A stretch of 64,000 nt of DNA from Clostridia bacterium (GCA_017430535.1 JAFRMR010000003.1:124001-188000); one strand, 5' to 3'. Shown: positions 35,392 through 45,240, numbered from the stretch's first letter. A program made the numbers and translations. Notes: generated by a model not told the origin, from the sequence alone.

Positions 35392-37002
35392 TCAAGGCGC
35401 AATATCTATTCTTTCATCTCCAAGCACAGCATGAGCGCATTTTATTCCGTCAACCGCCGCAGATACAATACCGCCGGCGTAACCTGCGCCTTCACCGCAA
35501 GGGTATATACCGCTTATATTGCTTTGGAAATAATCATTTCTGATTATTCTAACAGGCGATGATGAACGGGTTTCAGGTGCGGTAAGCACCGCTTCAGAAA
35601 ATGCAAAACCGTTAAGCATACGGTCCATTTTTAATATAGCCGCGCGCATTGTTTCTGTAATCTTTTCCGGAAGTGTAAGAGAAATATCGCCGGGAGTAAC
35701 TCCGCCGGTACAGGAGGGTTTTACGGAAAGAAGGCTTTTGGTCGGTCTATTATTAAGAAAATCACCTACAAGCTGGCAGGGGCAGGAATAATCCCCTCCG
35801 CCGGCAAGGAAAGCTTTATGCTCAATTTTTCGTTGCAAATCGATTCCCGCAAGCGGATGTGTGCTGCCGAAATTCTCCGGCTCAATGCCTACCAGTAAAG
35901 CGGAATTGGAGTTTTCGCCATCCCGTGCATATTTGCTCATTCCGTTAACAACGCACATCTCTTTTTCACTTGCTGCAGATACTACCGTTCCTCCGGGGCA
36001 CATGCAGAAGGTATATGCGCCTCTGCCGTGAGGCGGATGACACGCCATTTTATAAACAGCCGCCCCAAGTTTCGGATGGCCGGCAAAATTGCCGTACTGT
36101 GCTTTATCTATAAGCTCCCTCGGGTGCTCAATTCTTGCACCGACTGAAAACGGCTTCTGCATCATCTCAACGCCTTTTTCATAAAGCATATTAACTGTAT
36201 CTCTTGCAGAGTGGCCGATGCACAGAAGCAAAGTGTCTGTTTCAATATCAAATGATTTATTATTACTGAAAAGCGTAACGCCCTGGATTGCATTATTTGC
36301 AACTATGATTTCCGTAAGCTTTGTATTAAACAGAATTTCTCCGCCGAGTGATATTATTTCTTCTCTTATTTTTTTAACAACATCCGGCAATCTGTCTGTG
36401 CCTATATGAGGAGTGGCGGAGTATAGTATTTCTTCGGGAGCTCCGTGAGCAACCAGCTCGGAAATCACCTTGAAGCAAAGCGGATCTTTTATGCCGGTGG
36501 TTAATTTCCCGTCCGAAAATGTTCCGGCTCCGCCCTCTCCGAACTGAACATTACTCTCGGTATTTAAGACTTTGTTATTCCAAAAATTATTAACATGCCC
36601 GGTTCTTGTATCTACATCGGCTCCCCTCTCCACTACAAGAGGCTTAAGCCCGGCCCTTGCAAGAATAAGTCCCGCAAAAAATCCCGCAGGGCCAAAGCCG
36701 GCAATTACAGGCCTCAGATTGCTTTTTCGCCTGTTTTCTGGCATCTCATACTTCGGCAAATCAAAGAGCTCAACCTTACTGTTATGAGATTTTTTTACAA
36801 TGGACTGTTCATCAGACTTTACATCCGCAAGAACATTACACACAAAGAAAACATTGTTTTTATTTCTGGAGTCAACTGCTTTTTTGATTACCCTTATACT
36901 TCTGAATTCATCAGCACTGCATCTCAGAGCTTTTGCAGATAATCTCAAAAGTTCATTTTCATCTGAATCAAGCGGCAGTTTCAGTTCTTTGATTCTTATC
37001 AT
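35392..37002 (-). CDS. FAD-dependent oxidoreductase (COG2509 type)
   Basis: 536 residues from the ATG at 37002, which overlaps the stop of the previous gene (ATGA) and has GGAG upstream. A FAD-binding GFGPAGFFAGLILARAG motif lies near residue 100, FGEGGAGTFSDGKLTTG near residue 160, and a C-terminal IYPCGEGAGYAGGIVSAAVDG dinucleotide motif. The N-terminal 90 residues form a small RNA-binding-like domain usual in this family. The reaction is unknown. Confidence 0.85.
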   Translation of the reverse strand: MIRIKELKLPLDSDENELLRLSAKALRCSADEFRSIRVIKKAVDSRNKNNVFFVCNVLADVKSDEQSIVKKSHNSKVELFDLPKYEMPENRRKSNLRPVIAGFGPAGFFAGLILARAGLKPLVVERGADVDTRTGHVNNFWNNKVLNTESNVQFGEGGAGTFSDGKLTTGIKDPLCFKVISELVAHGAPEEILYSATPHIGTDRLPDVVKKIREEIISLGGEILFNTKLTEIIVANNAIQGVTLFSNNKSFDIETDTLLLCIGHSARDTVNMLYEKGVEMMQKPFSVGARIEHPRELIDKAQYGNFAGHPKLGAAVYKMACHPPHGRGAYTFCMCPGGTVVSAASEKEMCVVNGMSKYARDGENSNSALLVGIEPENFGSTHPLAGIDLQRKIEHKAFLAGGGDYSCPCQLVGDFLNNRPTKSLLSVKPSCTGGVTPGDISLTLPEKITETMRAAILKMDRMLNGFAFSEAVLTAPETRSSSPVRIIRNDYFQSNISGIYPCGEGAGYAGGIVSAAVDGIKCAHAVLGDERIDIAP

Positions 37003-38213
37003 TTTAATTCTCCGGCAGTGAGCCCTGATGCAAAAGCCCAATGCAGATTATAACCTCCGCATCTGCCGTCCACATCAAGTATTTCACCGCAAAAATATAA
37101 ACCATCAACCAGCCGGGATTCCATAGTAGATTCATTAACCTCACGCGTATCAACACCGCCGCAGGTAACCTGTGAAAAATTATAACCTTTTGTACCCGTC
37201 AGCAAAATTGAATATGATTTAACGCTGTTTAATATCTTTTCTGCAGCAGATGAATCAACATCGCTGAATTTGCAGTTGCCGCTGTATATACCGGCATCTT
37301 TAAGCAATGCGGCAGATATGGGTTTCGGCAAAACACCGGTAAGCAGATAATCAACAGCTCTTTCGGGATATTTTTCAACTGATAATGTTATATACTCATG
37401 CAGCTTTTCTCTGCTGTAATCCGGCAAAAAGTCAATAGTCAGCACCGGGTTCTTGCCGTTTACTTTAGCTTTTTCGGTAAAAGAAGCAAGCTCCATAGCA
37501 GCAATACCCGATACACCGTTTTCGGTAAAAAGTACTTCTCCCTGCGAAGATAAACTGCTTTTTCCGTCTGTTACGGTAAGATAAGCGTTATTTGCCCTTA
37601 TACCTTTCATAGACTTAACCGCAGCAGAACCGCAAGTTAAGGGAACTAGAGACGGAAACAAACCGGTAATACTATGCCCCAGCATTTCGGCAAGCTTATA
37701 ACCACTGCCGTCGCTGCCCTGGGCGGGAGATGACTTTCCGCCTGTTGAAATTATAAGCTTAGCAGATTTGAATTCATCATTAACAATAAAACCTTTATCT
37801 GAATGATAAACGATTTTAACTTCACAATCGGTAAAAACATCCGTATCGCTTTCATCAACTTCGAGCCTCAGTGAGTCCAAAAGAGAGGCAGCAGTATTGC
37901 TTCTTGGATAGACACGGCCTGCTGAATCTGAATAACTTTCAAGCCCCAGTGATTTAAAAAAATCAATTATATTTTCAGGCGGATATTCCCCCAAAACCGC
38001 AGTTACAAAAGAATTGCCGTAATAATCCTGAGGTGTAATACTGAGGTTGGTAAAATTGCATCTGCCGTTACCGGTAGACAGCAGTTTTTTCCCGACACGC
38101 GGTAATTTTTCAAGCAGCGCAATTTTGATACCCGGATATTCTCTTTTTGCCTGTATTGCAGCAGCAAGGCCTGAGGCGCATCCGCCTGCAATTATGAGAT
38201 CATACTCTTTCAT
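36999..38213 (-). CDS. HI0933/BaiN-like NAD(P)/FAD-dependent oxidoreductase
   Basis: 404 residues. The N-terminal FAD motif is IIAGGCASGLAAAIQA (the consensus GGGASG has a Cys here), then RVGKKLLSTGNGRCNFTN, the family signature, and a C-terminal GRCGGYNLHWAFASG that closes the FAD site. It is the first gene of the five-gene unit. BaiN itself acts on bile acids in some gut Clostridia, but most family members have no known substrate. Confidence 0.87.
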   Translation of the reverse strand: MKEYDLIIAGGCASGLAAAIQAKREYPGIKIALLEKLPRVGKKLLSTGNGRCNFTNLSITPQDYYGNSFVTAVLGEYPPENIIDFFKSLGLESYSDSAGRVYPRSNTAASLLDSLRLEVDESDTDVFTDCEVKIVYHSDKGFIVNDEFKSAKLIISTGGKSSPAQGSDGSGYKLAEMLGHSITGLFPSLVPLTCGSAAVKSMKGIRANNAYLTVTDGKSSLSSQGEVLFTENGVSGIAAMELASFTEKAKVNGKNPVLTIDFLPDYSREKLHEYITLSVEKYPERAVDYLLTGVLPKPISAALLKDAGIYSGNCKFSDVDSSAAEKILNSVKSYSILLTGTKGYNFSQVTCGGVDTREVNESTMESRLVDGLYFCGEILDVDGRCGGYNLHWAFASGLTAGELK

Positions 38214-38246
38214 TTATCCTGAATCCTCTTTTAATTTCTGTGTTTG

Positions 38247-38275
38247 ATTATACATTACATCCGTGCTAATTTCAA
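38247..38275 (-). promoter_or_regulatory. Promoter of the flavoprotein/CDF/phosphoesterase/GH28 operon
   Basis: Minus strand TTGAAA (38270-38275), 17 bases, TATAAT (38247-38252). The gene start is at 38213 with AGGAT and GAGGA boxes upstream. Confidence 0.72.
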
Positions 38276-38343
38276 TAACGCAACTACAGTATTGAAAAAA
38301 AAATAAAGATATGTAATAATTATACACATCAAGAGGTATATAT

Positions 38344-39030
38344 ATGAAAAAACAAATCGGAAACAGGTTAATAACTGCGGCATCTTTTGTGAGGCCCGGA
38401 TCAAGGGTAGCCGATATCGGCACGGATCACGCATATCTTCCCATTTATCTTGCCGAGAATAAGATTGCCTGCAGAATTATTGCAACGGATATAAAAAAAG
38501 GTCCGCTGCTAAATGCTCAGATAAATATTGAGAGAATTGGCGTTGAAGATAAAATTGAACTCAGACTCTCGGACGGGCTCAACTGCATATTCCCCGACGA
38601 GTTTGATGACCTTATAATCTGCGGTATGGGCGGAATACTCATAGCCGAAATCCTTACAAAAGCCCCCTGGATAAAAAATGAAAAATACAGGCTTATAATT
38701 CAGCCGCAGTCTCACAGTGAAGAGGTCAGAAAATATCTTGTCGATAACCAGTTTCATATTATTGAAGAAAAAGCCTGTGAAGACCACGGAAAATATTATC
38801 ATTTTATCATAGCTCAATACACCGGCCTTCGCGAGGAGCACCCTCTCCTCTATTATTATTTCGGAAATCTGATTAATGATAAAAGTGATGAATCACGGAT
38901 AATCTGCGAAAGACATCTTAAATACATCAAAACACTGTGTGATGCTGATAAAGACTATAAATCCGGTGTAAAATATAGGGAATATAAAACTATCATAGAT
39001 GAAGCGGAGAGAATACTGAATGATAATTAA
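38344..39030 (+). CDS. trmK: tRNA (adenine22-N1)-methyltransferase TrmK
   Basis: 228 residues. VADIGTDHAYLPIYLAE near residue 20 is the SAM-binding motif I of TrmK, ICGMGGILIAEIL follows near residue 90, and the C-terminal coiled helices end in KYREYKTIIDEAERIL. It methylates N1 of A22 in tRNA. The AGAGG box is 9 bases before the ATG. It overlaps the Nif3-like gene by 11 bases, the conserved Firmicutes trmK-nif3 pair. Confidence 0.9.
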   Translation: MKKQIGNRLITAASFVRPGSRVADIGTDHAYLPIYLAENKIACRIIATDIKKGPLLNAQINIERIGVEDKIELRLSDGLNCIFPDEFDDLIICGMGGILIAEILTKAPWIKNEKYRLIIQPQSHSEEVRKYLVDNQFHIIEEKACEDHGKYYHFIIAQYTGLREEHPLLYYYFGNLINDKSDESRIICERHLKYIKTLCDADKDYKSGVKYREYKTIIDEAERILNDN

Positions 39031-39778
39031 AGATATTTATGATTATATCAATTCCTTTGCACCGTTTGCAAGTATGTGCGAATGGGATAACAGCGGTATC
39101 TTAGTCGGAGACCTTAACAAAAGCGTAAACAAAATCGGTCTTGCCCTTGATGCAGATTCAGCTGCAATAAGAGTTGCCGCAGAATCCGGCTGCGATCTGC
39201 TTATCACCCATCATCCGGTAATTTTTAAACCGCTGAAAAATATATGCTTTGAATCAGGGGTTTCAAAAGCGCTTAAAGCCGGGCTCACTATATTATGCGC
39301 ACATACAAATCTGGATAAATCCGCTCCGGGCACTAATACCGCTTTAGCGGAACTGCTTGGATTATCGGATGATTTCTTCCCTGATTGTGATACAGATGCC
39401 GCAATGTGCAGAATAGGATATCTTAAAGATACAATAAATTCACTCACCTTTTCAAAAATAATTTCAGCAAAGCTTAACACCGTTGTAAAGTATGCCGATT
39501 CCGGCAGGCTCATTAAAAAAGTTGCCGTTTGCGGCGGAGCAGGCGGAGAATTTATTTACGACCCGTCCCTTTCGGATATTGACGCATTTGTTACCGGTGA
39601 AGTTAAGCATCACGAATTTATTGACGCAAAAGAGAACGGAATAAGCATTTTTTCAGCCGGGCACTATGAAACAGAGTTCCCTGTAATAAAAATGCTTAAA
39701 AACAAAATTGAAACCGATTTGCAGGCTGAGTGCGTTATAGTAAATGATAAAGCGCCTGCTGATTATTACGGAGAGTAA
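39020..39778 (+). CDS. Nif3-like dinuclear metal centre protein
   Basis: 252 residues. The metal ligands are visible in order: ITHHPVIF near residue 63, CAHTNLDKSAPG near residue 96, and the C-terminal GHYETE. Members form toroidal hexamers and may be GTP cyclohydrolase-like or structural; the role is unsettled. It is translated from an ATG inside the trmK tail. Confidence 0.9.
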   Translation: MIIKDIYDYINSFAPFASMCEWDNSGILVGDLNKSVNKIGLALDADSAAIRVAAESGCDLLITHHPVIFKPLKNICFESGVSKALKAGLTILCAHTNLDKSAPGTNTALAELLGLSDDFFPDCDTDAAMCRIGYLKDTINSLTFSKIISAKLNTVVKYADSGRLIKKVAVCGGAGGEFIYDPSLSDIDAFVTGEVKHHEFIDAKENGISIFSAGHYETEFPVIKMLKNKIETDLQAECVIVNDKAPADYYGE

Positions 39779-39781
39779 GCC

Positions 39782-41548
39782 ATGCCTTTGGACGGTTTAA
39801 CAACCCATCAGCTTGTTAAAGAATTACAGGCTGAGATAACGGGATATAAAATTGACAAAATAAATCAGTATTCAAAAAACGATTTCATTTTTACTCTCAG
39901 AGGAAAAAGCGCAAACAAAAAGCTGTTTATTTCATCATCATCAAATTCCCCAAGAATTAATATTACAGATAAACAGCCGGAAAACCCCGCAGTGCCCCCT
40001 ATGCTTTGTATGTTCCTCAGAAAAAGGCTTTACGGCTGCACTGTTACCGGAATTAACCAGGCAGGGCTTGACAGAGTGGTTTTCATTGAGCTTGAAGGAA
40101 CAAATGAAATCGGCGATTATGTCAAGTATAAAATCTGCCTTGAGCTTATACCGAAACGCAGTAATTTTATTTTACTGGACAGTGAAGATATAATACTTGA
40201 ATCAACCCGGAAAACATTCGAGACCGCTAACGAAGACAGGCAGGTTTCACCGGGATTCAGATATATACTGCCCGGTGTATTCCAAAACAAGTTGAATATC
40301 CTTGAAACATATACGAATATTATAATCGATACAGTTAAATCAAACGCAGATAAAAGAATTGCCGATGCTCTGCTCAATACTCTTCAGGGCGCCTCCCCTC
40401 TTATATGCAGGGAAATTGCACTTCAGGCAAATTGTGAAGAGATAACTGTAAATGAAATCGATGAAAGTCAAATTAAACAATTATCCGAATGTATTGATAA
40501 TCTGCGCAATCTGATTATATCGGGCGGCAAACCGGTAATGATTATCCGCGATGAAAAGCCCTTTGATATTTCATTTGCGGATATCAGACAATACGGCACT
40601 GCTGTAACATTAAAAGAATATGAATCATTCTCAGAACTGATTGATAAATATTATGCTGAAAGCCCTGATAAAGATTCATCATATACTCAAAACAAAGAAT
40701 TAAATAAAACACTGACAAATCACCTTAACCGAGCTACAAGAAAACTGGAAATAAGAAAAAAAGAGCTAGAAGATTGCGCCGAAAAAGATAAATACAGAGT
40801 ATACGGAGAATTGATTACAACAAATCAATACAGCCTTGAAAAAGGTGCTCTCTTTTATGATTTGCCGAATTATTATGATGATTATAAAGAAATCAGAATA
40901 AATGTTGATCCCGCGCTCTCTCCCGGACAGAATGCCCAGAAATTCTTTAAGGAATATAACAAACTGAAAACTGCCGAAACGCTGCTTGCTCAGTTAATAA
41001 ATGAAAGTGAAACAGAAATAGAATATTTAAAGAGTGTAATCGATTCATTAAGCAGAGCGGTAAATTATTCCGATATAAATGAAATCAAAACTGAACTTGC
41101 AGAGCAAGGTTATCTGAAAAAGGCGGGTAAGAATAACAGAAAAAAAGCAAAACCCCTGCCTCCGCTTATGTATCTGTCAGATGACGGTTATATAATCCTT
41201 GCCGGCAAAAACAATATCCAGAATGAAGAAATTTCTTTCAGAACTGCTGATAAATCCGATTCCTGGTTTCACACAAAATCCTTCCCGGGTTCTCATGTAG
41301 TTGTTTTAGGCAACGGAGATATAATACCGGAAGACACCTGCAGACAGGCTGCAGTAATTGCTGCCACCAACAGTTCTGCAGATGGCTCCGGAAAAGTAGC
41401 CGTTGATTATACCGAAATAAGAGAGCTTAAAAAGCCGAAAGGCGGCAAACCCGGTATGGTAATATACAAAAAATACAATACAATGTGGGCCGCTCCGGAT
41501 AAAGAACTGTGTGAAAGGCTTAAAAAGAATTACAACAATATCAAATAA
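39782..41548 (+). CDS. rqcH: Ribosome quality control protein RqcH (NFACT/FbpA family)
   Basis: 588 residues. GLTTHQLVKELQAE at the N-terminus starts the NFACT-N domain, a long coiled-coil region lies at about 290-430, and the C-terminal NFACT-R/DUF814 domain has DSWFHTKSFPGSHVVV. In Bacillus, RqcH adds alanine tails to nascent chains on obstructed 50S subunits. It was formerly named fibronectin-binding protein. It follows the Nif3-like gene by 3 bases and is ended by a strong hairpin. Confidence 0.92.
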   Translation: MPLDGLTTHQLVKELQAEITGYKIDKINQYSKNDFIFTLRGKSANKKLFISSSSNSPRINITDKQPENPAVPPMLCMFLRKRLYGCTVTGINQAGLDRVVFIELEGTNEIGDYVKYKICLELIPKRSNFILLDSEDIILESTRKTFETANEDRQVSPGFRYILPGVFQNKLNILETYTNIIIDTVKSNADKRIADALLNTLQGASPLICREIALQANCEEITVNEIDESQIKQLSECIDNLRNLIISGGKPVMIIRDEKPFDISFADIRQYGTAVTLKEYESFSELIDKYYAESPDKDSSYTQNKELNKTLTNHLNRATRKLEIRKKELEDCAEKDKYRVYGELITTNQYSLEKGALFYDLPNYYDDYKEIRINVDPALSPGQNAQKFFKEYNKLKTAETLLAQLINESETEIEYLKSVIDSLSRAVNYSDINEIKTELAEQGYLKKAGKNNRKKAKPLPPLMYLSDDGYIILAGKNNIQNEEISFRTADKSDSWFHTKSFPGSHVVVLGNGDIIPEDTCRQAAVIAATNSSADGSGKVAVDYTEIRELKKPKGGKPGMVIYKKYNTMWAAPDKELCERLKKNYNNIK

Positions 41549-41552
41549 AAAC

Positions 41553-41581
41553 AATCCGGCTTGTTTAATGCAAGCCGGATT
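41553..41581. terminator. Bidirectional terminator between rqcH and the HerA-like gene
   Basis: An 11-bp stem, AATCCGGCTTG with CAAGCCGGATT, around a 7-base loop, flanked by AAAAAC and ATTATTAT. The two genes converge on it. Confidence 0.85.
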
Positions 41582-41603
41582 ATTATATAATTCTTCAGAA
41601 CAA

Positions 41604-43250
41604 TTATTTCATATTACCGAAAAGGCCCCTGAGTATGCTGTTGGCGCTGTTTCTCATAACGGATGATAAAGCAGTGGTGGCAACCTGCTTACCAATGGCC
41701 TTTGCGCTCTTCTTTTTGCCGCCGGTTACTGAATTAACAGCGTTTGTTGCAAGTGATCTTGTAAGGGAAGAAGCTGCGCTCTTTACGGCTCTTTCGGCTG
41801 TTTTGGATACAGCGGTATTTACGGGGTTCTTGCCGGATGAACCTTTTCTGTAGTTGGTAAGGCGCTTGCCGTTTGCTTTTTCTTCAGCTTCTTTTTCTTT
41901 TTCGGCTTTTGCCTGAGCCAATGCTTCAGCTTCCGCCTGAGCTTCAGCCTCCTGCTGTGCTTTTATTTCTTCGTTGGCTTTTACAATTATTTCGTATGCA
42001 GACTCTCTGTCTACAGGCTCTCTGTATTTAAGCTCAAACTCATCGGAAACAATAATCGAATTCACCTTATCTGAAGGAGCAGGACCCATAAGGCTCTGGG
42101 GAGGAAGTATCCTGGCCTTTTCAACTATTGAGGGAACGCCCTTTTCATCAAGGAAGCTTACAAGTGCTTCGCCTGTTCCGAGGGCCATAAGCTCCTCTTC
42201 GGAATCAAAGGCAGGGTTAGCTCTGAAAGCGTTTGCCGCCGCCTTAACCGCCTTCAGTTCGGAAGGAGTATATGCTCTGAGACCGTGCTGAACTCTGTTT
42301 GAAAGCTGAGCCAGAACCTCATTGGGAATATCGGAAGGTGACTGTGTTACAAAATACACGCCCACGCCCTTTGAACGGATCAGTTTAACAACCTGAACAA
42401 TCTTCTGTACAAGAGCCTTGGGGGCGTCTGTAAACAGCATATGCGCTTCATCAAAGAAGAATATCATGCGGGGTTTATCAAGATCGCCTACTTCAGGCAG
42501 TTTTTCAAACAGCTCTGAAAGCATCCAGAGAAGGAAGGTTGAGTAAACAGTGGGGCTCTGAATAAGGCGTGTGCTTGTGAGTATATTTATATATCCTCTG
42601 CCTTCAATATCGGTTCTCATCCAGTCTCTTATATCAAGAGCAGGTTCACCGAACATATCGGCACCGCCTTCATCCTCAAAAGCAAGAAGGGCTCTCTGAA
42701 TTGCGCCTATGCTGGCAGTGGTAACATTGCCGTACATTGTGGTAAATTCTGCTCTGTTTTCACCCACAAACTGAAGCATGGCTCTTAAATCTTTGAAGTC
42801 AAGTATAGGCATACCGTGTTCATCGGCAACTTTGAAAACAACATTGAGCACACCGCTCTGAACATCGGTAAGGTTAAAAAGCCTTGAGAGAAGCTGAGGG
42901 CCCATATCGGAAACAGTGCATCTTACAGGATGGCCTGTTTCGCCGAAAATATCCCAGAATCTTGTGGGGTAGCCTTTATAACTGAAATTTTCTATTCCGA
43001 ATCTTCTGATACGATTCTGCATATCCTCGGTATCGTTACCGGGAACACACATACCCGAAAGGTCGCCTTTAACATCACTGAAAAATACGGGAACTCCCAT
43101 ATCGGAAAAAGATTCGGCAATAACCTTCATAGTAATTGTTTTACCTGTTCCGGTAGCGCCGGCAATAAGCCCGTGCCTGTTCGCCATCTTTGGCAGAATA
43201 AACAAATTTTTATCTGACTGAGCAGCCCATATTTTGCCTTCACTGTACAT
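41604..43250 (-). CDS. DUF853 HerA-like ATPase (YjgR type)
   Basis: 548 residues. Walker A GATGTGKT near residue 34, Walker B MIFFFDEAHML near residue 267, and a C-terminal Ala/Glu-rich coiled coil followed by a Lys/Ser-rich tail. The family is widespread, with a HerA/FtsK-type motor core, but has no firmly assigned role. GGGAGGATATTTT precedes the ATG. It is a single-gene unit. Confidence 0.85.
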   Translation of the reverse strand: MYSEGKIWAAQSDKNLFILPKMANRHGLIAGATGTGKTITMKVIAESFSDMGVPVFFSDVKGDLSGMCVPGNDTEDMQNRIRRFGIENFSYKGYPTRFWDIFGETGHPVRCTVSDMGPQLLSRLFNLTDVQSGVLNVVFKVADEHGMPILDFKDLRAMLQFVGENRAEFTTMYGNVTTASIGAIQRALLAFEDEGGADMFGEPALDIRDWMRTDIEGRGYINILTSTRLIQSPTVYSTFLLWMLSELFEKLPEVGDLDKPRMIFFFDEAHMLFTDAPKALVQKIVQVVKLIRSKGVGVYFVTQSPSDIPNEVLAQLSNRVQHGLRAYTPSELKAVKAAANAFRANPAFDSEEELMALGTGEALVSFLDEKGVPSIVEKARILPPQSLMGPAPSDKVNSIIVSDEFELKYREPVDRESAYEIIVKANEEIKAQQEAEAQAEAEALAQAKAEKEKEAEEKANGKRLTNYRKGSSGKNPVNTAVSKTAERAVKSAASSLTRSLATNAVNSVTGGKKKSAKAIGKQVATTALSSVMRNSANSILRGLFGNMK

Positions 43251-43315
43251 AAAATATCCTCCCGGTTTTTATTATGAATTTATGATAACACAGCAGATAA
43301 AAAAAGTAAATATAA

Positions 43316-43344
43316 TTGTTCAATTTAAAACTATGTGTTATAAT
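43316..43344 (+). promoter_or_regulatory. Possible promoter of the HAD hydrolase/methyltransferase pair
   Basis: TTGTTC (43316-43321), 17 bases, TATAAT (43339-43344). The predicted start site would fall at the GGAGG box (43350-43354), giving an extremely short 5' leader, so an alternative start site is possible. Confidence 0.4.
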
Positions 43345-43362
43345 GTACCGGAGGTGTTCAGA

Positions 43363-44118
43363 TTGCAGAAATATGCGTTTTTCATAGATATTGACGGAAC
43401 TTTGTATACCGACGGAACGGTATGCGGCAAAAACAAGGAAGCAATAAGAAATTGCATCAGCAAAGGCCATCTTGTTTTTATCAACACAGCCCGTTCAATG
43501 AGCATTATTCCCGATGAAGTCAGCGCTGTTGATTTCAGCGGGTATGTATCGGCTCTCGGCTGCTACATTGTGCTGGGAAAGGAAATAATATTTGAAACAG
43601 TTATTCCGTTACCCGAAGTTGCGGAAATATTTGATTATTTCAATAATTCCGGCAGACTGATTCATCTTGAAGGCAACAGATTGTTTTTCTCAAACAGAGA
43701 AGAAAACTCCGACAAAATCACAACTGTAAAAAACGGGAAAGAACTTCTTGAAAAATACCCGGGTGAAAAAATTGGAAAAATATATGTTCCCGGTACACTG
43801 AATAAAGAAGAAAACGAATGGCTCGGTACCAAATATAACCTTTACTGCCACCCGAATTACGCTGAATTCTGCGTTAAGGGAAACTCCAAGGCAACCGGTA
43901 TTGCCAAGGTAATGGATTATCTGGGGCTTGATATAAAAAACAGTGTTGCAATCGGTGACAGCATAAATGATATTGAAATGATGGAAGCCGCGGGAATCGC
44001 CGCCGCAATGGGTAACTCAGCTGATCAAGTATTGAAATGCGCAGATATAATTACCTGCGAGGCCCGGGACGGCGGAGTTGCGCAGGCAATAAATGAAATA
44101 ACAGGTGAAAAAATATGA
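43363..44118 (+). CDS. Cof-type HAD-superfamily hydrolase
   Basis: 251 residues, starting at a TTG (43363) 8 bases after GGAGGTG. The frame extends upstream to 43234 but runs through the promoter. DIDGTLYTDG is HAD motif I with the nucleophile Asp near residue 9, and AIGDSINDIEMM is motif IV near residue 200. Cof-type members dephosphorylate sugar phosphates or nucleotides. It overlaps the methyltransferase gene by 4 bases. Confidence 0.88.
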   Translation: MQKYAFFIDIDGTLYTDGTVCGKNKEAIRNCISKGHLVFINTARSMSIIPDEVSAVDFSGYVSALGCYIVLGKEIIFETVIPLPEVAEIFDYFNNSGRLIHLEGNRLFFSNREENSDKITTVKNGKELLEKYPGEKIGKIYVPGTLNKEENEWLGTKYNLYCHPNYAEFCVKGNSKATGIAKVMDYLGLDIKNSVAIGDSINDIEMMEAAGIAAAMGNSADQVLKCADIITCEARDGGVAQAINEITGEKI

Positions 44119-44945
44119 CGGATATCATACATATAACCGGTCTGGATATTCCCGAACTAAGTGTTTACACAAAGTTAAATGAAAAACAGCTGTTAAACAG
44201 GGATAAGCCGGAGGAAGGATTATTCATTTCAGAAAGCCCTAAAGTAATAGAAAGAGCTCTTGAAGCCGGATATGTGCCTGTTTCATTTCTTGTTGAAACA
44301 AAAAGATTTGAAGCAGAGGCAAAAGATATAATTTCAAAAATAACCGATGCTAAAGTATATACCGCCGACGAAAGCATACTGACAGAACTAACAGGCTTCA
44401 AACTTACAAGAGGCATGCTCTGCGCAATGAAAAGAAAGCCACTGCTTTCTCCCGAGTCTCTGCTTTGTAATGCGCACAGAGTTGTAATACTTGAAAACAT
44501 TATGAACCCTACAAATGTGGGGGCTCTTTTCCGCTCCGCTGCAGCGCTTAACCTTGATGCGGTTATACTTACCTCAAATTGCAGCAATCCTCTTTACAGA
44601 AGAGCTATAAGAGTAAGTATGGGTGCAGTATTCAAAATCCCTTGGACAATTGCCGACGAAGAATTATCCGGCGGAGGCAAACTTGCGGCCTTATGTAAGG
44701 AACACGGTTTTTGCACTGCCGCTTTTGCGCTTGACAGCGATACCGTAAGTGTAACCAGCCCTGAGCTTAAAAAGTCGGAAAAGCTTGCCTTCTTCCTCGG
44801 CAGCGAGGGAAACGGGCTGAGCAAAGCAACGATTCAGAACTGCAATTTCAGAGTTAAAATACCAATTTATAATGATATTGATTCCCTGAATGTTTCCGTT
44901 GCCGGGGCAATAGCATTTTATGAACTGAGCGGCCGTGATACCTAA
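44115..44945 (+). CDS. SpoU/TrmH-family RNA methyltransferase
   Basis: 276 residues. A short N-terminal substrate-binding domain (NEKQLLNRDKPEEGLFISES) precedes the SPOUT core: LENIMNPTNVGALFRSA, LGSEGNGLS and IPIYNDIDSLNVSVAGAIAFYE, the three TrmH motifs with the trefoil knot. It methylates 2'-O in rRNA or tRNA; the target is not assignable. Confidence 0.88.
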   Translation: MTDIIHITGLDIPELSVYTKLNEKQLLNRDKPEEGLFISESPKVIERALEAGYVPVSFLVETKRFEAEAKDIISKITDAKVYTADESILTELTGFKLTRGMLCAMKRKPLLSPESLLCNAHRVVILENIMNPTNVGALFRSAAALNLDAVILTSNCSNPLYRRAIRVSMGAVFKIPWTIADEELSGGGKLAALCKEHGFCTAAFALDSDTVSVTSPELKKSEKLAFFLGSEGNGLSKATIQNCNFRVKIPIYNDIDSLNVSVAGAIAFYELSGRDT

Positions 44946-44964
44946 AATTATTATAAACTGAATA

Positions 44965-44993
44965 TTGACTTTTAATATCCGCTGTGATAAAAT
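44965..44993 (+). promoter_or_regulatory. Promoter of tRNA-Gly/tRNA-Arg
   Basis: TTGACT (44965-44970), 17 bases ending in TGA, TAAAAT (44988-44993), 19 bases before the first tRNA. Confidence 0.75.
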
Positions 44994-45012
44994 AGCTCAG
45001 CGTACAACAGGT

Positions 45013-45087
45013 GCGGGTGTAGTTCAATGGTTAGAATTCCAGCCTTCCAAGCTGGCTGTGTGGGTTCGATTCCCATCACCCGCTCCA
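45013..45087 (+). tRNA. tRNA-Gly (anticodon TCC), CCA encoded
   Basis: Acceptor GCGGGTG with CACCCGC, discriminator T, CCA at 45085-45087. The anticodon loop CTTCCAA gives TCC (glycine GGA/GGG). The T arm is GGGTTCGATTCCC. Confidence 0.96.
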
Positions 45088-45094
45088 ATTATTT

Positions 45095-45171
<77 letters not shown>

Positions 45172-45177
45172 TAATAT

Positions 45178-45212
45178 AACTCGAACATCTCTGAAATAAG
45201 GATGTTCGAGTT
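45178..45212 (+). terminator. Hairpin after the tRNA-Gly/Arg pair
   Basis: A perfect 12-bp stem, AACTCGAACATC with GATGTTCGAGTT, around an 11-base loop. The U tract is poor (ATTCTATTATA), so read-through into the cupin gene is possible. Confidence 0.6.
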
Positions 45213-45240
45213 ATTCTATTATATGAAAAGGAGAATATAA

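Noticed and set aside
45178-45212. Possible mobile-element or repeat relation between the hairpins after tRNA-Arg and tRNA-Lys
   Set aside because: Both begin AAC-Y-CGAAC, but the rest differs; ordinary terminators explain them.
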